From positions 1-46,717 of the forward strand of contig CALQRA010000008.1 in the NCBI GenBank assembly GCA_943332855.1: 46,717 nt of DNA, read 5' to 3'. The position numbers and the translations under genes are program-made. Below, in pieces: positions 33,831 to 42,817 of this stretch. Numbering within the stretch: position 1 is the stretch's first letter; every line of letters begins with the position of its first letter. The notes under the pieces were generated by a model. It saw only the letters and a program-made list of their open reading frames with translations, did no database searches and had not been told where the DNA came from. The stretch comes from Candidatus Kuenenia stuttgartensis (GTDB taxonomy: Bacteria > Planctomycetota > Planctomycetia > Pirellulales > UBA1268).

Positions 33831-34904
33831 ATGACCTTCCGCCCCCTCCGCAGCCTTGCTGCCCCGCTCCTGGTTCTCCCGGTTTTCATGGCGATCGTCG
33901 CCGCCGGCCAGTCGTCGACCCCCGCCCACGCGGGTGTCCCCGCCGGTGGCGCTATGGTGCAGGCGGCCAACGTCTGGCTCACCACCCTCGCCCCCGAACA
34001 GAAAGCCCGCGTCCTCAAGCCCTACGAGGATCCCGGCCGGGTGGGCTGGCACTTCATTCCCAAGTTCGAGCGGAAGGGGCTCCCGCTCCGCGAGATGGTC
34101 CCTTCGCAGCAGCAGGGAGCGCTGGATCTCCTCCGTGCCGCCGTCTCCCAGGCCGGCTACGACAAGTCGCGGTCGATCATGCAGCTCGACGAGATGCTCC
34201 GCCTCCAGGAAGGCTCCAACGCCAAGAACATCCGCGACTCCGAACGCTACTTCTTCACGATCTTCGGAACGCCGGCCGAGAAGGGGACCTGGGGCCTGTC
34301 CGTCGAAGGGCACCACCTCTCGCTCAACTTCGTCGTCCGCGACGGGCAGGTCGTCGACAGCACGCCGCAGTTCTTCGGCGCCAATCCGGCCGAGGTCCGC
34401 GCCCGCTTCGCCGGTCTCCCCGAGCCCGGCTTTCGCGTCCTTGGCATGGAGGAACAGCTCGGCTTCGATCTCGTCCGCTCCCTCGATGCCACGCAAAAGG
34501 CGAAGGGGATCATTGCCCCCGAGTGCCCCAAGGACATCCGCGCCGCCGGCGAGACGCAGTCGCCGAAGGAAGCGGCCAAGGGGATCCCCGCCGCGGAGCT
34601 CAAGCCCGAACAGCAGGCCCTCCTGCGGCGGATCATCGAGACGTACTGCGCCGCGATGGCCGACGAAGTTGCCAAGGAACGGCTGATGCTGATCGAGAAG
34701 GCCGACGGCGGCTGGAGCGCGATCCACTTCGCCTGGGCCGGCGCCACCGAGCCGGGCATCGGCCATTACTACCTGGTCGAAGGCCCGTCTTTCGTGATCG
34801 AGTTTTGCAACGTCCAGCCCGACGCCGAGGGAAATCCCGCCAACCACATCCACTGCGTGTGGCGCGACCGGACCGGCGATTTCGATGTGCCGGCAAACCC
34901 CTGA
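33831..34904 (+). CDS. exported DUF3500 protein
   Basis: The product has 357 residues. A signal peptide covers about 1-36 (hydrophobic core 8-25, AHA-G site). The DUF3500 pattern follows: FLTTLAPEQKARVLKPYED-like opening, W-HFIP-ERKGLPLREM, QQQGALDLLRAAVSQAGYDKSRSIMQLDE, YFFTIFGTP...WGLSVEGHHLSLNFVV and PQFFGANPAEVR, ending with WAGATEPGIGHYYLVEGPSFVIEF and HIHCVWRD. The family's biochemical role is unknown. The conserved His-rich strands suggest a metal or ligand site. A 138-bp spacer precedes it. Confidence 0.85.
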   Translation: MTFRPLRSLAAPLLVLPVFMAIVAAGQSSTPAHAGVPAGGAMVQAANVWLTTLAPEQKARVLKPYEDPGRVGWHFIPKFERKGLPLREMVPSQQQGALDLLRAAVSQAGYDKSRSIMQLDEMLRLQEGSNAKNIRDSERYFFTIFGTPAEKGTWGLSVEGHHLSLNFVVRDGQVVDSTPQFFGANPAEVRARFAGLPEPGFRVLGMEEQLGFDLVRSLDATQKAKGIIAPECPKDIRAAGETQSPKEAAKGIPAAELKPEQQALLRRIIETYCAAMADEVAKERLMLIEKADGGWSAIHFAWAGATEPGIGHYYLVEGPSFVIEFCNVQPDAEGNPANHIHCVWRDRTGDFDVPANP

Positions 34905-35038
34905 CCGACAGGCAGGGCGTTGCCCCGCGGCAGCGCCGCCGGGGGTGTCGCAGGAGAGCGGCCTGACGGTACGATGATGCCCTTCATGGGTGGGGAAGGC
35001 CCCCTCTGGTGTGTGCCCCTCCAATCGTGAGGCTTGTC

Positions 35039-36400
35039 ATGCGTCTGGTGGCTGCGATCGCCGTCGCCCTCTTGGCCGTCATCTCGGCGCCCTCGGCTTC
35101 CGCCCAGGTGCCGGCGGTTGTCCGAGGCGGGCGCCCCAGGGCCCATGTCGTCGACGAAACCGGCACGCTCTCCGCTGCCGATCGGACGAAGCTCGAACGG
35201 CTCACCCAGTCGATCCGTGAGACGACGAAGGCCGACATGATGGTCGTCATCATTCCGACCACGGCCGGTGAGCCCCAGCGCCGTTTCGCGACCGCTCTCT
35301 TCAACCACTGGCGACTCGGCAACGGGGCCCGGAACGACGGCATCCTTCTCTTCGTCGCCCTCGCCGACCGGAAGAGCGAGATCATTCTCGGCGACGGCCT
35401 CGATTCCCCCGGCCAGCGCTCGGCCAGCCAGCGGATCATGGATCGGGTGATGGTGCCCCACTTCCGTGCCGGTCGCCCCGGTCGGGCGATCTTCGATGGA
35501 GCCACGGCCTGCGTCACGGACATCGTCGGTGTCTCGGCGGAGCAGCCCGACGTCGTCGACACGCCGTCGCGGCCGGCCACGACAGCCGGGGTGGTTGTCG
35601 AGCCGAAGCCGGCTCCCGTCATCGCGCCCCCTCCCAGCCAGCCCGCGGTCGTCGACACCGCGCCCCTGCCGGCCACGACCGTCGGGGAGATCGTCGAGCG
35701 GACACCGGCGCCGATCCCCGAGCCGCTCGCGGAGCAACCGGAGCTGGGGGGGCCGTTCGCGTCACGCTCCGACCCCCTCCCTGTTCCGGAGCCGATCCAA
35801 CCCGTCCGGCCGTGGACCCCACCCCCTCGCTTCCAGCGGGAGCCGGAGACGACGTCCGATCCGGTGGGGATGATGATGCTCCTCGGCGGGGGCGCTGCCG
35901 CCGGCGCGGGCGGCATCGCCGCAATCCGTTCGCTCTCTCGCTACCGGCGCCGCAATTGTTCCAAGTGCGGGACAGCGATGACGCTTCTGAACGAAGGGGC
36001 TGACGATGCCAGCCTGTCCCCCACGGAACAACTCGAGGAGCAGCTCGGCAGCGTCGACTACGACATCTGGACCTGCCCCACCTGCCCGTATGTCGAGAAG
36101 TCGCGATACGGCGCGTTCTTCACGAGCTACGCGAAATGTCCGCGTTGCCAGGCTGTCACGAAGTCGCAGACGGTCTCCCGCCTCCAGGCCCCCACGACCT
36201 TCAGCACGGGCCTTGAACGCGTCAACGAACGCTGTCAGGCGTGCGGTTGGGAAAAGGCCTTCGAGCGTGTCATCCCCCAGCTTCCCGACACATCGGACTC
36301 GTCGAGATCGTCCTTCGGTTCCTCGGGCAGTTCTTCCTTCAGTTCGAGTTCCGATTCCGGCGGCCACTCCTCCGGCGGCGGTGCCAGCGGTTCCTGGTGA
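35039..36400 (+). CDS. TPM-domain exported/membrane protein with four CxxC pairs
   Basis: The product has 453 residues. A signal peptide covers 1-22. The TPM (Psb32/CLP0082-type) domain covers about 34-165: VVDETGTLSAADRTKLERLTQSI, ADMMVVIIPTT, NHWRLGNGARNDGILLFVALADRKSEIILGDGL. A Pro-rich linker contains two similar units (about 172-195 and 204-226). A membrane segment lies at about 276-296. The Cys pairs 307/310, 346/349, 367/370 and 399/402 form zinc ribbons. The Ser-rich tail ends GGGASGSW, a common ending for TPM proteins. TPM domains are linked to envelope or photosystem repair; the role here is not known. Confidence 0.85.
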   Translation: MRLVAAIAVALLAVISAPSASAQVPAVVRGGRPRAHVVDETGTLSAADRTKLERLTQSIRETTKADMMVVIIPTTAGEPQRRFATALFNHWRLGNGARNDGILLFVALADRKSEIILGDGLDSPGQRSASQRIMDRVMVPHFRAGRPGRAIFDGATACVTDIVGVSAEQPDVVDTPSRPATTAGVVVEPKPAPVIAPPPSQPAVVDTAPLPATTVGEIVERTPAPIPEPLAEQPELGGPFASRSDPLPVPEPIQPVRPWTPPPRFQREPETTSDPVGMMMLLGGGAAAGAGGIAAIRSLSRYRRRNCSKCGTAMTLLNEGADDASLSPTEQLEEQLGSVDYDIWTCPTCPYVEKSRYGAFFTSYAKCPRCQAVTKSQTVSRLQAPTTFSTGLERVNERCQACGWEKAFERVIPQLPDTSDSSRSSFGSSGSSSFSSSSDSGGHSSGGGASGSW

Positions 36401-36595
36401 TTTTCAGTTGCCTGGGGTGGGCGGCGCGGAGCGAGTCGGTCCCGGTGCCGCCGCCGGCCGAAGGGCGGCTCGCGACATCGGGCTGTGAGACCGCCGCGCC
36501 GACGGTCCGGAACAGCCGTCCACGCTGGTACATTGACAGCGACAGGATCACGGGTCGACCGTGGTCCAAGAACGCTTCTCCGGGGATTCTCTCGC

Positions 36596-39500
36596 ATGGC
36601 GCTGCTCCGCAAGAGTCTGTTCGTCGTGATCACGGTGCTGACGGCCTCTGCCTCCGTGCGAGCCGCTGAATTCCGCGTCGACTCCGGGACGATCACCCTC
36701 CCCGACGGCTACACCGTCGAGGTCGCCGCGGCACCGCCGCTCGTCGAGCGCCCCGTCACGATCGACTTCGACGAGCGCGGCCGGCTCTATGTCACCGAGT
36801 CGAGCGGCACGAACATCGCCGTCGCCGAGCAGGTGAAAAACCCGACCCATCGCGTCTTCCGCCTCGAGGACTCCGACGGCGATGGCACGTTCGACCGCCG
36901 CACGGTCTATGCCGAGGGGCTGATGATGCCGGAGGGGTCGCTGTGGTACCGCGGCTCGCTCTATGTCACGGCGCCGCCGGAGATCTGGAAATTCACCGAT
37001 GCCGATGACGATGGCGTCGCCGAATCGCGCGAGGTGTGGTTTGACGCCAAGACCCTCACCGGCTGTGCCAATGATCTCCATGGCCCCTATCTCGGCCGCG
37101 ATGGCCGGATCTATTGGTGCAAGGGGGCCTTTGCCGAGCAAAGCTACGACCTCCCCGGCCGCCCCGGCTGGACGACCCGCGCCAGCCACATCTTCCGCGC
37201 CCGCGACGATACGAGCGAGCTCGAGCCGGTGCTGACCGGCGGCATGGACAACCCCGTTGACGTGGTCTTCACGCCGGAAGGGGAGCGGATCATGTCGTGC
37301 ACGTTCCTTGTCCATCCCGGTGGCGGTGAGCGTGACGGGCTGATTCATGCCCTCTACGGCGGCGTCTACGGAAAAGACCATGGCGTCCTCGACGGCCATG
37401 CCCGCACCGGCCCCCTCCTTCCGGCTCTTGCGCACCTCGGCCCCGCCGCTCCCTGCGGCCTTCATCGCCACTCCGGCTTCGGCCACGGGGAGGCGCTGAC
37501 CGGCGATTTGTTCACGACGTCATTCAACCTGCGGACGGTGTTTCGCACCGAGCTCGCCCCGGCCGGCGCCACGTTCACCACCGAGACGAATCCCTTCCTC
37601 CAGGCCGACTGGGTCGATTTTCACCCCACGGATGTGATTGAAGACGCCGACGGTTCGCTCCTCGTCGTCGACACCGGCGGCTGGTACAAGCTCTGCTGCC
37701 CGACGTCACAGCTCGAGAAGCCGGCGGTCCTCGGCGCGATCTATCGGGTTCGGCGCGATGGCTCGAAGCCAGTGGCCGATCCGCGTGGCCTCGCTCTCGA
37801 CTGGAGGGGAATGGCCCCCGCGGACCTCGCCGCGCTGCTGGCCGATGCGCGCCCCGCCGTCGTCGCCCGGGCCACCGATGCCCTCGCCCGGATCGGTGCC
37901 GCCGCGGTGCCTGCGGTCCGTGACCTGTTCGCGGCATCGCCTGCCCCTGCCGTCCGTCAGCAGGCTCTCTGGACACTGGCCCGGATCGACGGGGATGAAG
38001 CCCGCAGGGCCGCTGGCGCCGGCCTCGTCGATACCGACGCCGGCGTCCGCCAGACGGCCTGCCATGTCGTCGGCCTCCACCGCGACGCCGCGGCGCTTGA
38101 GCCGCTGGGAAACATCGTCGTCCACGACGCGGCGCCAGTGGCTCGGGCCGCCGCCGAAGCCCTCGGCCGTCTCGGCCTCTCAGAGGCATGTGCCCCGCTC
38201 CTGGCCGCGGCCGGGCGGGCGGACCGGGCCGACGATCGAGCCCTCGACCACTCGATCACCTACGCGCTGATCGAGACGGCCGCGCCCGCTCCACTCCGCA
38301 CAGCGCTTGCGGTGGGCACGGCGGCGGCGAAGCGCGCGGCGCTTGTGGCGCTCGACCAGATGGCCGACCGGCTGCCAGAGCCGGCGCTGTCGCAAGCGGA
38401 CGTCATTCCGCGGTGCGCTGACGATGACACGAGCGTCCGCGCGGCGGCCTGGTGGGTCGCGGGCCGTCATCCCGGCTGGTCCGCAGCCCTCGCCGACCAG
38501 GTCCCCGCGCTCCTCCGGCAGATGACGACGGCGGTCGCAAAAGACCGGGGGGCGATCGCTGCGCTTCTCGGGCCGCTGGCCGCCAATCAGGCCGTCGCCG
38601 GCGCCGTCGCCGCCGCGATCGATGACGACGAAGAGGCGATCCGTGCCGCGGCCCTCGAGGCGATGCGTGCGGCCCATCCGACGGCCACGCCGCCGTCGTG
38701 GGTCGGCGTCCTCGCCCATCTGGCGGCGAGCCCCTCCGAGCGCGAGTCCGCTGCTGCCGCCGAATCGGGGGAGGCGATCGCCGTCCTCGCCGGCCTGCCA
38801 CTTTCGAAAGTGGAGCGGGCCGTTTTTCGCCCCTTGGCACTCGAGATCGAGGCGGCAGGGACACTCGCGCCGCGGGCGATCCTCCAGGCCCTCGGTCTCC
38901 TCGGGGAGGCGACCGGAGAGCTGCCCGACGTCGTCGTCGGTCGCTTACTCCTCATCACCACACTCGGCGAATCGCCCGTCGACCGGAGTGCCGCCGCCAC
39001 GATCCTCGCATCGGCCACGCTGCCGGAGCGGGCTCGGCTCCGTGTCGGCGACGCGTTTTCAAAGCTCGGCGCCCAGGAAGCGACGCTCCTCCTCCCCGGG
39101 CTCGTCAAGGAAGGGGGCGAGCCGCTTGTCAGGGCGGTCGAGGGGCTCAGCCAGAGTGAGGCATCCGGCTTTGTGCGCCGCGATCTCCTCGAGGCGGCGG
39201 TGCAGGGGCTCCCTGAGGAATCGGCCGCGCTCGGTGCCGACTTGCTCGCCAAAACCGACGCGCTGGTCGCCTCCGAACGCGCGGCCTTTGAGAAGCTCCT
39301 CGCGAGCTTGCCGGAAGGGGATCCCGTCCGCGGCCACGCCGTCTTCGCCGGGAAGACCGGCTCGTGTACCTCCTGTCATGCGATGGCCTATGTCGGTGGC
39401 CGTATCGGCCCCGATCTCTCCCACATCGGCGCCATCCGCACCCCACGTGATCTCCTCGAGGCGATCGTGCGGCCGAGCGCGAGCTTTGTCCGCAGCTACG

Positions 39501-39733
39501 AGCCGGCGATCGTTGTCACCGACGACGGCCGGTCGTTCCAGGGGGTGGTGCGCGAGGAGGCCGGCGGGGCGCTCGCCGTGCAGACCAGCGCCACCGTCGT
39601 CGAACGGGTGCCGCGCGAGATCGTCGAATCGATCGAGCCGGGGCGGACGTCGATCATGCCGCAGGGCTACGACAAACTCCTCTCGGCGCAGGACCTCGCC
39701 GATCTCGTCGCCTTCCTCCATCGGGCGAAGTGA
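36596..39733 (+). CDS. PVC-type dehydrogenase-like/HEAT/c-type haem protein, copy 1
   Basis: The product has 1045 residues. A signal peptide covers about 1-24. A six-bladed-propeller, TIGR02604-like domain covers about 30-400 (TLPDGYTVEVAAAPPLVERPVTIDFDERGRLYVTE, DSDGDGTFDRRTVYAEGL, DNPVDVVFTPEGER, DVIEDADGSLLVVDTGGWY). HEAT repeats fill about 410-890. The C-terminal TIGR02603-type haem domain has Cys924-x-x-Cys927-His928 and GRIGPDLSHIG, then LEAIVRPSASFVRSYEP. It probably oxidises a periplasmic substrate and passes electrons through its haem. The ATG at 36596 is chosen because the signal peptide starts there. Confidence 0.9.
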   Translation: MALLRKSLFVVITVLTASASVRAAEFRVDSGTITLPDGYTVEVAAAPPLVERPVTIDFDERGRLYVTESSGTNIAVAEQVKNPTHRVFRLEDSDGDGTFDRRTVYAEGLMMPEGSLWYRGSLYVTAPPEIWKFTDADDDGVAESREVWFDAKTLTGCANDLHGPYLGRDGRIYWCKGAFAEQSYDLPGRPGWTTRASHIFRARDDTSELEPVLTGGMDNPVDVVFTPEGERIMSCTFLVHPGGGERDGLIHALYGGVYGKDHGVLDGHARTGPLLPALAHLGPAAPCGLHRHSGFGHGEALTGDLFTTSFNLRTVFRTELAPAGATFTTETNPFLQADWVDFHPTDVIEDADGSLLVVDTGGWYKLCCPTSQLEKPAVLGAIYRVRRDGSKPVADPRGLALDWRGMAPADLAALLADARPAVVARATDALARIGAAAVPAVRDLFAASPAPAVRQQALWTLARIDGDEARRAAGAGLVDTDAGVRQTACHVVGLHRDAAALEPLGNIVVHDAAPVARAAAEALGRLGLSEACAPLLAAAGRADRADDRALDHSITYALIETAAPAPLRTALAVGTAAAKRAALVALDQMADRLPEPALSQADVIPRCADDDTSVRAAAWWVAGRHPGWSAALADQVPALLRQMTTAVAKDRGAIAALLGPLAANQAVAGAVAAAIDDDEEAIRAAALEAMRAAHPTATPPSWVGVLAHLAASPSERESAAAAESGEAIAVLAGLPLSKVERAVFRPLALEIEAAGTLAPRAILQALGLLGEATGELPDVVVGRLLLITTLGESPVDRSAAATILASATLPERARLRVGDAFSKLGAQEATLLLPGLVKEGGEPLVRAVEGLSQSEASGFVRRDLLEAAVQGLPEESAALGADLLAKTDALVASERAAFEKLLASLPEGDPVRGHAVFAGKTGSCTSCHAMAYVGGRIGPDLSHIGAIRTPRDLLEAIVRPSASFVRSYEPAIVVTDDGRSFQGVVREEAGGALAVQTSATVVERVPREIVESIEPGRTSIMPQGYDKLLSAQDLADLVAFLHRAK

Positions 39734-39795
39734 TGCTCAAGTGGGCTGCTCGCACGCGGCCCCCCGTTTCCTTTTCCCTGCCCCGAGGAGCCACC

Positions 39796-41301
39796 ATGCA
39801 CGAAGCTCGTCACCGTCTCTCCCGCCGCGAGCTCGGCGGGGCACTCGCCGCCGGAGCGGGGCTCGCGGCGCTGTCGGGGGCGGCGCAGGGGGCCGCGGCT
39901 CCGCGCGACGCGGATCTCATTGGTGAGGAAAACGCCAAGCCTGGCACGCGTGATTGGATGCTCACGAAAGCCGAGATCGATCCGGCGACGCGCTACCGCA
40001 GCCCATGGATCGAGGGTTTTTGTTCCCACCTCTCGGCAAAGGCCGGCGAGGAGATCACGTTCTTCGTCAGCGCCAATCCCCCCAGCCCGGTGACGCTCTC
40101 GATCTACCGGCTCGGCTACTACGGCGGCGACGGCGGCCGGTTCGTCGCCGATCTCGGCGAGTTTCCGGGGCGAGTCCAGGCCGACCCGCCGATCGGGCCG
40201 AAGCGGGTGCGCGTGTGTGAGTGGGAGCCGTCGGCGCGGGTCACGGTGGGGAACGACTGGCCGAGCGGTGTCTATGTTGCCAAGCTCACGGCCACACGCT
40301 CCGGGCACCAGAGCTACGCCATTTTCGTCGTTCGTGATGATCGCCCTGCCGACTATCTCCTCCAAGCGAGCGACTTCACCTGGCAGGCCTACAACCGCTG
40401 GCCCGACCGCTTCGCGCTTTATAATAACGGCGAGAAGGAATGGTACTGGGGGCCGAACGTCCAGGTGTCGTGCCGCCGCCCCTACGGCAAATACTGCCAG
40501 ATCCTCGACCAGCCCCTCTCGATCGGCTCGGGGGAATGGTTTCTGTGGGAGTTTCCCTTCGCCTTTTGGATGGAGTCGCTCGGCCTCGATGTGACCTACA
40601 TCTCGAACCTCGACACGCACCGCGATCCGGCCGGGCTGACGAGGGCGAAGGGATTGCTGAGCTTGGGCCATGACGAATACTGGACGATCGAGATGTTCCG
40701 CAACGTGCAGGCGGCGGTGCAGGCGGGCGTGAGTGTCGGCTTCTTCTCGGGGAATGCCGTCTGCGGCCGCGTGCTCCTTGACGAGGCGGGGCCGGCATTC
40801 GAGCGCGTGGGGGTGTTCGGGCCGCCGGGGGGAACGATCGAGTTCGAGCAGATGAAGGCGCTCGCGCACGAGCGGCCGTATGCCAACGAGCTCGTTGGCG
40901 CCCATTCCACCGGCCCGGTGACCGGCGGGGCCGATTGGATCTGCACCACCCCCGATCACTGGCTTCACGCCGGCACCGGCATGAAGCAGGGGGATGCGAT
41001 TCCCGGTCTGATCGGCTGGGAGTGGCATGGGGATCCGGCGCCGATTCCCGGCCTCGAGGTCGTCGCCACCGGGCCGACGCAGTCGGCACCGGGGAAGCCC
41101 AACGGCGGTGTCTACACCGCGACGGTCTATCCCGGCCCGAAGGGAAACATCGTCTTCAATGCCGCCACCTGCTGGTGGGCCGACGGCCTCGCCGCGCCGC
41201 CGGGCTATGTCCGTCCGAGCGTGTACACGAGCCCCCAGGGGCCCGACCCCCGCCTCCAGCGGATCACGCGGAACGTCCTCGAGCGGATGGTGCGGGGGTG
41301 A
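39796..41301 (+). CDS. Tat-exported protein like the N,N-dimethylformamidase beta subunit
   Basis: The product has 501 residues. A Tat signal (SRRELGG at 9-15, then an Ala/Gly-rich core) starts it. GAGGAG precedes the ATG. The mature part resembles the large (beta) subunit of N,N-dimethylformamidase: RSPWIEGFCSHLSAKAGEEITFFVSA, IYRLGYYGGDGGRFVADLG, NDWPSGVYVAKLT, YNRWPDRFALYNN, LSLGHDEYWTIEMFRNVQAAVQAGVSVGFFSGNAV, and a C-terminal GGVYTATVYPGPKGNIVFNAATCWWADGL. It may cleave a C-N bond or bind glycans. The small amidase subunit is not present nearby. Confidence 0.8.
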   Translation: MHEARHRLSRRELGGALAAGAGLAALSGAAQGAAAPRDADLIGEENAKPGTRDWMLTKAEIDPATRYRSPWIEGFCSHLSAKAGEEITFFVSANPPSPVTLSIYRLGYYGGDGGRFVADLGEFPGRVQADPPIGPKRVRVCEWEPSARVTVGNDWPSGVYVAKLTATRSGHQSYAIFVVRDDRPADYLLQASDFTWQAYNRWPDRFALYNNGEKEWYWGPNVQVSCRRPYGKYCQILDQPLSIGSGEWFLWEFPFAFWMESLGLDVTYISNLDTHRDPAGLTRAKGLLSLGHDEYWTIEMFRNVQAAVQAGVSVGFFSGNAVCGRVLLDEAGPAFERVGVFGPPGGTIEFEQMKALAHERPYANELVGAHSTGPVTGGADWICTTPDHWLHAGTGMKQGDAIPGLIGWEWHGDPAPIPGLEVVATGPTQSAPGKPNGGVYTATVYPGPKGNIVFNAATCWWADGLAAPPGYVRPSVYTSPQGPDPRLQRITRNVLERMVRG

Positions 41302-41398
41302 GGAGTGGCGAGCACCTGCATCGGGTCCCCCTGCCGATGGCCTATCATGGTGGCGGATGTGGCGGTGGGGCTGCGTCCTGCTCCCTGGAGATGCTGAG

Positions 41399-42817
41399 AT
41401 GACCATGTCGCGCGCTCGTGGCCTGTCGGTGACGGCGGTGTTGATCCTCGTGATCCTCTTTCGGGCGGGGGAAGCGCGACCCGATGACGTTGGTGGTGGG
41501 ACGCCACCACTTCCTCAAGTCACCCTCGCCACGTTCGACGTCGACGCCACGCCGCCGGTCGGTGCGGCGATGGCCTACGGGCCGGCGGTGAAGGCCGCTG
41601 ATCTCCAGCTTCGTTGTCGCGGGGTCGTGATCCAGGGGGCAGGCGACGCCATCGTCCTCTGTGCGATCGATTGGATCGGCGTCGGGAATGCCGCGCACGA
41701 TGCCTTCCGCGCCGGGCTCGCTGAGGCCGCCGGGACGACGCCGGCAAGAGTTGCTGTTCACGCGCTCCACCAGCACGACGCCCCCCATGCCGACTTCACC
41801 GCCGAGAAGCTCCTGGCTGACATGGGGGTCAAGGATCATCCCCGCTTCGACGGCGATTTTCATCGCGCGGTGATCGCGAAAGCGGCGGCGGCGATCAAGG
41901 AGGCGCTTCCCACAGCGAAGTCGGTCACCCATGCCGGCTTCGGCCGGGCCGAGGTGGCGCAGATCGCAAGCAACCGCCGCCTCGTCGGCCCCGACGGGAC
42001 GTTCGTCGCCTGGCGCGGCAGTGCCACGAAGGACGTGACGATCAAGGGCTGGCCGGAGGGAACGATCGACGCCGACCTGGCCGCGCTGGTCTTTTACTCC
42101 GGTGACGACGCGCTCGCCGTGATCACGAGCTACGCCACTCATCCGATGAGCTACTACCGCACCGGCGTTCCCGGCCCCGATTTTCCCGGCATCGCCCGCT
42201 TCCTACGCTCACAGGATCTCCCCGGCGCCCTCCATCTCCACTTCACCGGCGCCGGCGGCAACATCGCCGCCGGCAAATACAACGACGCCTCCCCCTCCAA
42301 CCGGGTCGTTCTCGCCACCCGGCTCGCCGCCGGCATGCGGAGCGCCTTCGACGTGGCCGCGCGGAACAAGAAGCCGCTTACGGCTGTCGACATCGGCTGG
42401 GGGAGCGTGCCGGTTGTGCTGGCATCGCGGGAAGGCCTGGGAGTTGAAAAACTCTCCGAAGAGGTCCGCGGGAAGCCCGACCGGGGGACGTTCGCTCCGA
42501 TCGACGCGCTGGCGTTTGCCACCCGCGCCCAAGAGAAGCACGCCATCGACATCACCTGCCTCAAGGTGGGGAGCGCCCGGATGCTCCACCTCCCCGGCGA
42601 ACTGTTTGTGGAGTATCAACTCGCCGCCCGGCAGATGCGGCCCGATCTCGATGTCTTCATGGCCGCCTACGGCGACTACGGCCCCGGCTACATCGGCACC
42701 GCCGGCGCGTATGCGCAAGGGGGCTATGAGGTCCTTCCCACAAGCTCGTTCGTCGGCCCGGAGGCGGAGGTGTCGCTCCTGGAAGCGATTGGTGAATTGC
42801 TCGAGGTGGCGAAGTGA
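41399..42817 (+). CDS. neutral/alkaline ceramidase-like exported hydrolase
   Basis: The product has 472 residues with a signal peptide at about 1-26. The N-terminal domain is of neutral-ceramidase type: VTLATFDVDATPPVGAAMAYG, LRCRGVVIQGAGDAIVLCAIDWIGVGNAAHDAF, then HALHQHDAPHAD (121-132), which takes the place of the metal-binding THTHSGP segment, and TSYATHPMSYY. Typical ceramidases have about 650-700 residues, so this is the short planctomycete form without the C-terminal domain. The substrate may be another amide-linked compound. GGAG lies eight bases before the ATG. Confidence 0.82.
   Translation: MTMSRARGLSVTAVLILVILFRAGEARPDDVGGGTPPLPQVTLATFDVDATPPVGAAMAYGPAVKAADLQLRCRGVVIQGAGDAIVLCAIDWIGVGNAAHDAFRAGLAEAAGTTPARVAVHALHQHDAPHADFTAEKLLADMGVKDHPRFDGDFHRAVIAKAAAAIKEALPTAKSVTHAGFGRAEVAQIASNRRLVGPDGTFVAWRGSATKDVTIKGWPEGTIDADLAALVFYSGDDALAVITSYATHPMSYYRTGVPGPDFPGIARFLRSQDLPGALHLHFTGAGGNIAAGKYNDASPSNRVVLATRLAAGMRSAFDVAARNKKPLTAVDIGWGSVPVVLASREGLGVEKLSEEVRGKPDRGTFAPIDALAFATRAQEKHAIDITCLKVGSARMLHLPGELFVEYQLAARQMRPDLDVFMAAYGDYGPGYIGTAGAYAQGGYEVLPTSSFVGPEAEVSLLEAIGELLEVAK

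Noticed and set aside
36530-36560. TTGACA as a -35 element before the first haem protein
   Set aside because: No acceptable -10 hexamer at 16-18 bases spacing.
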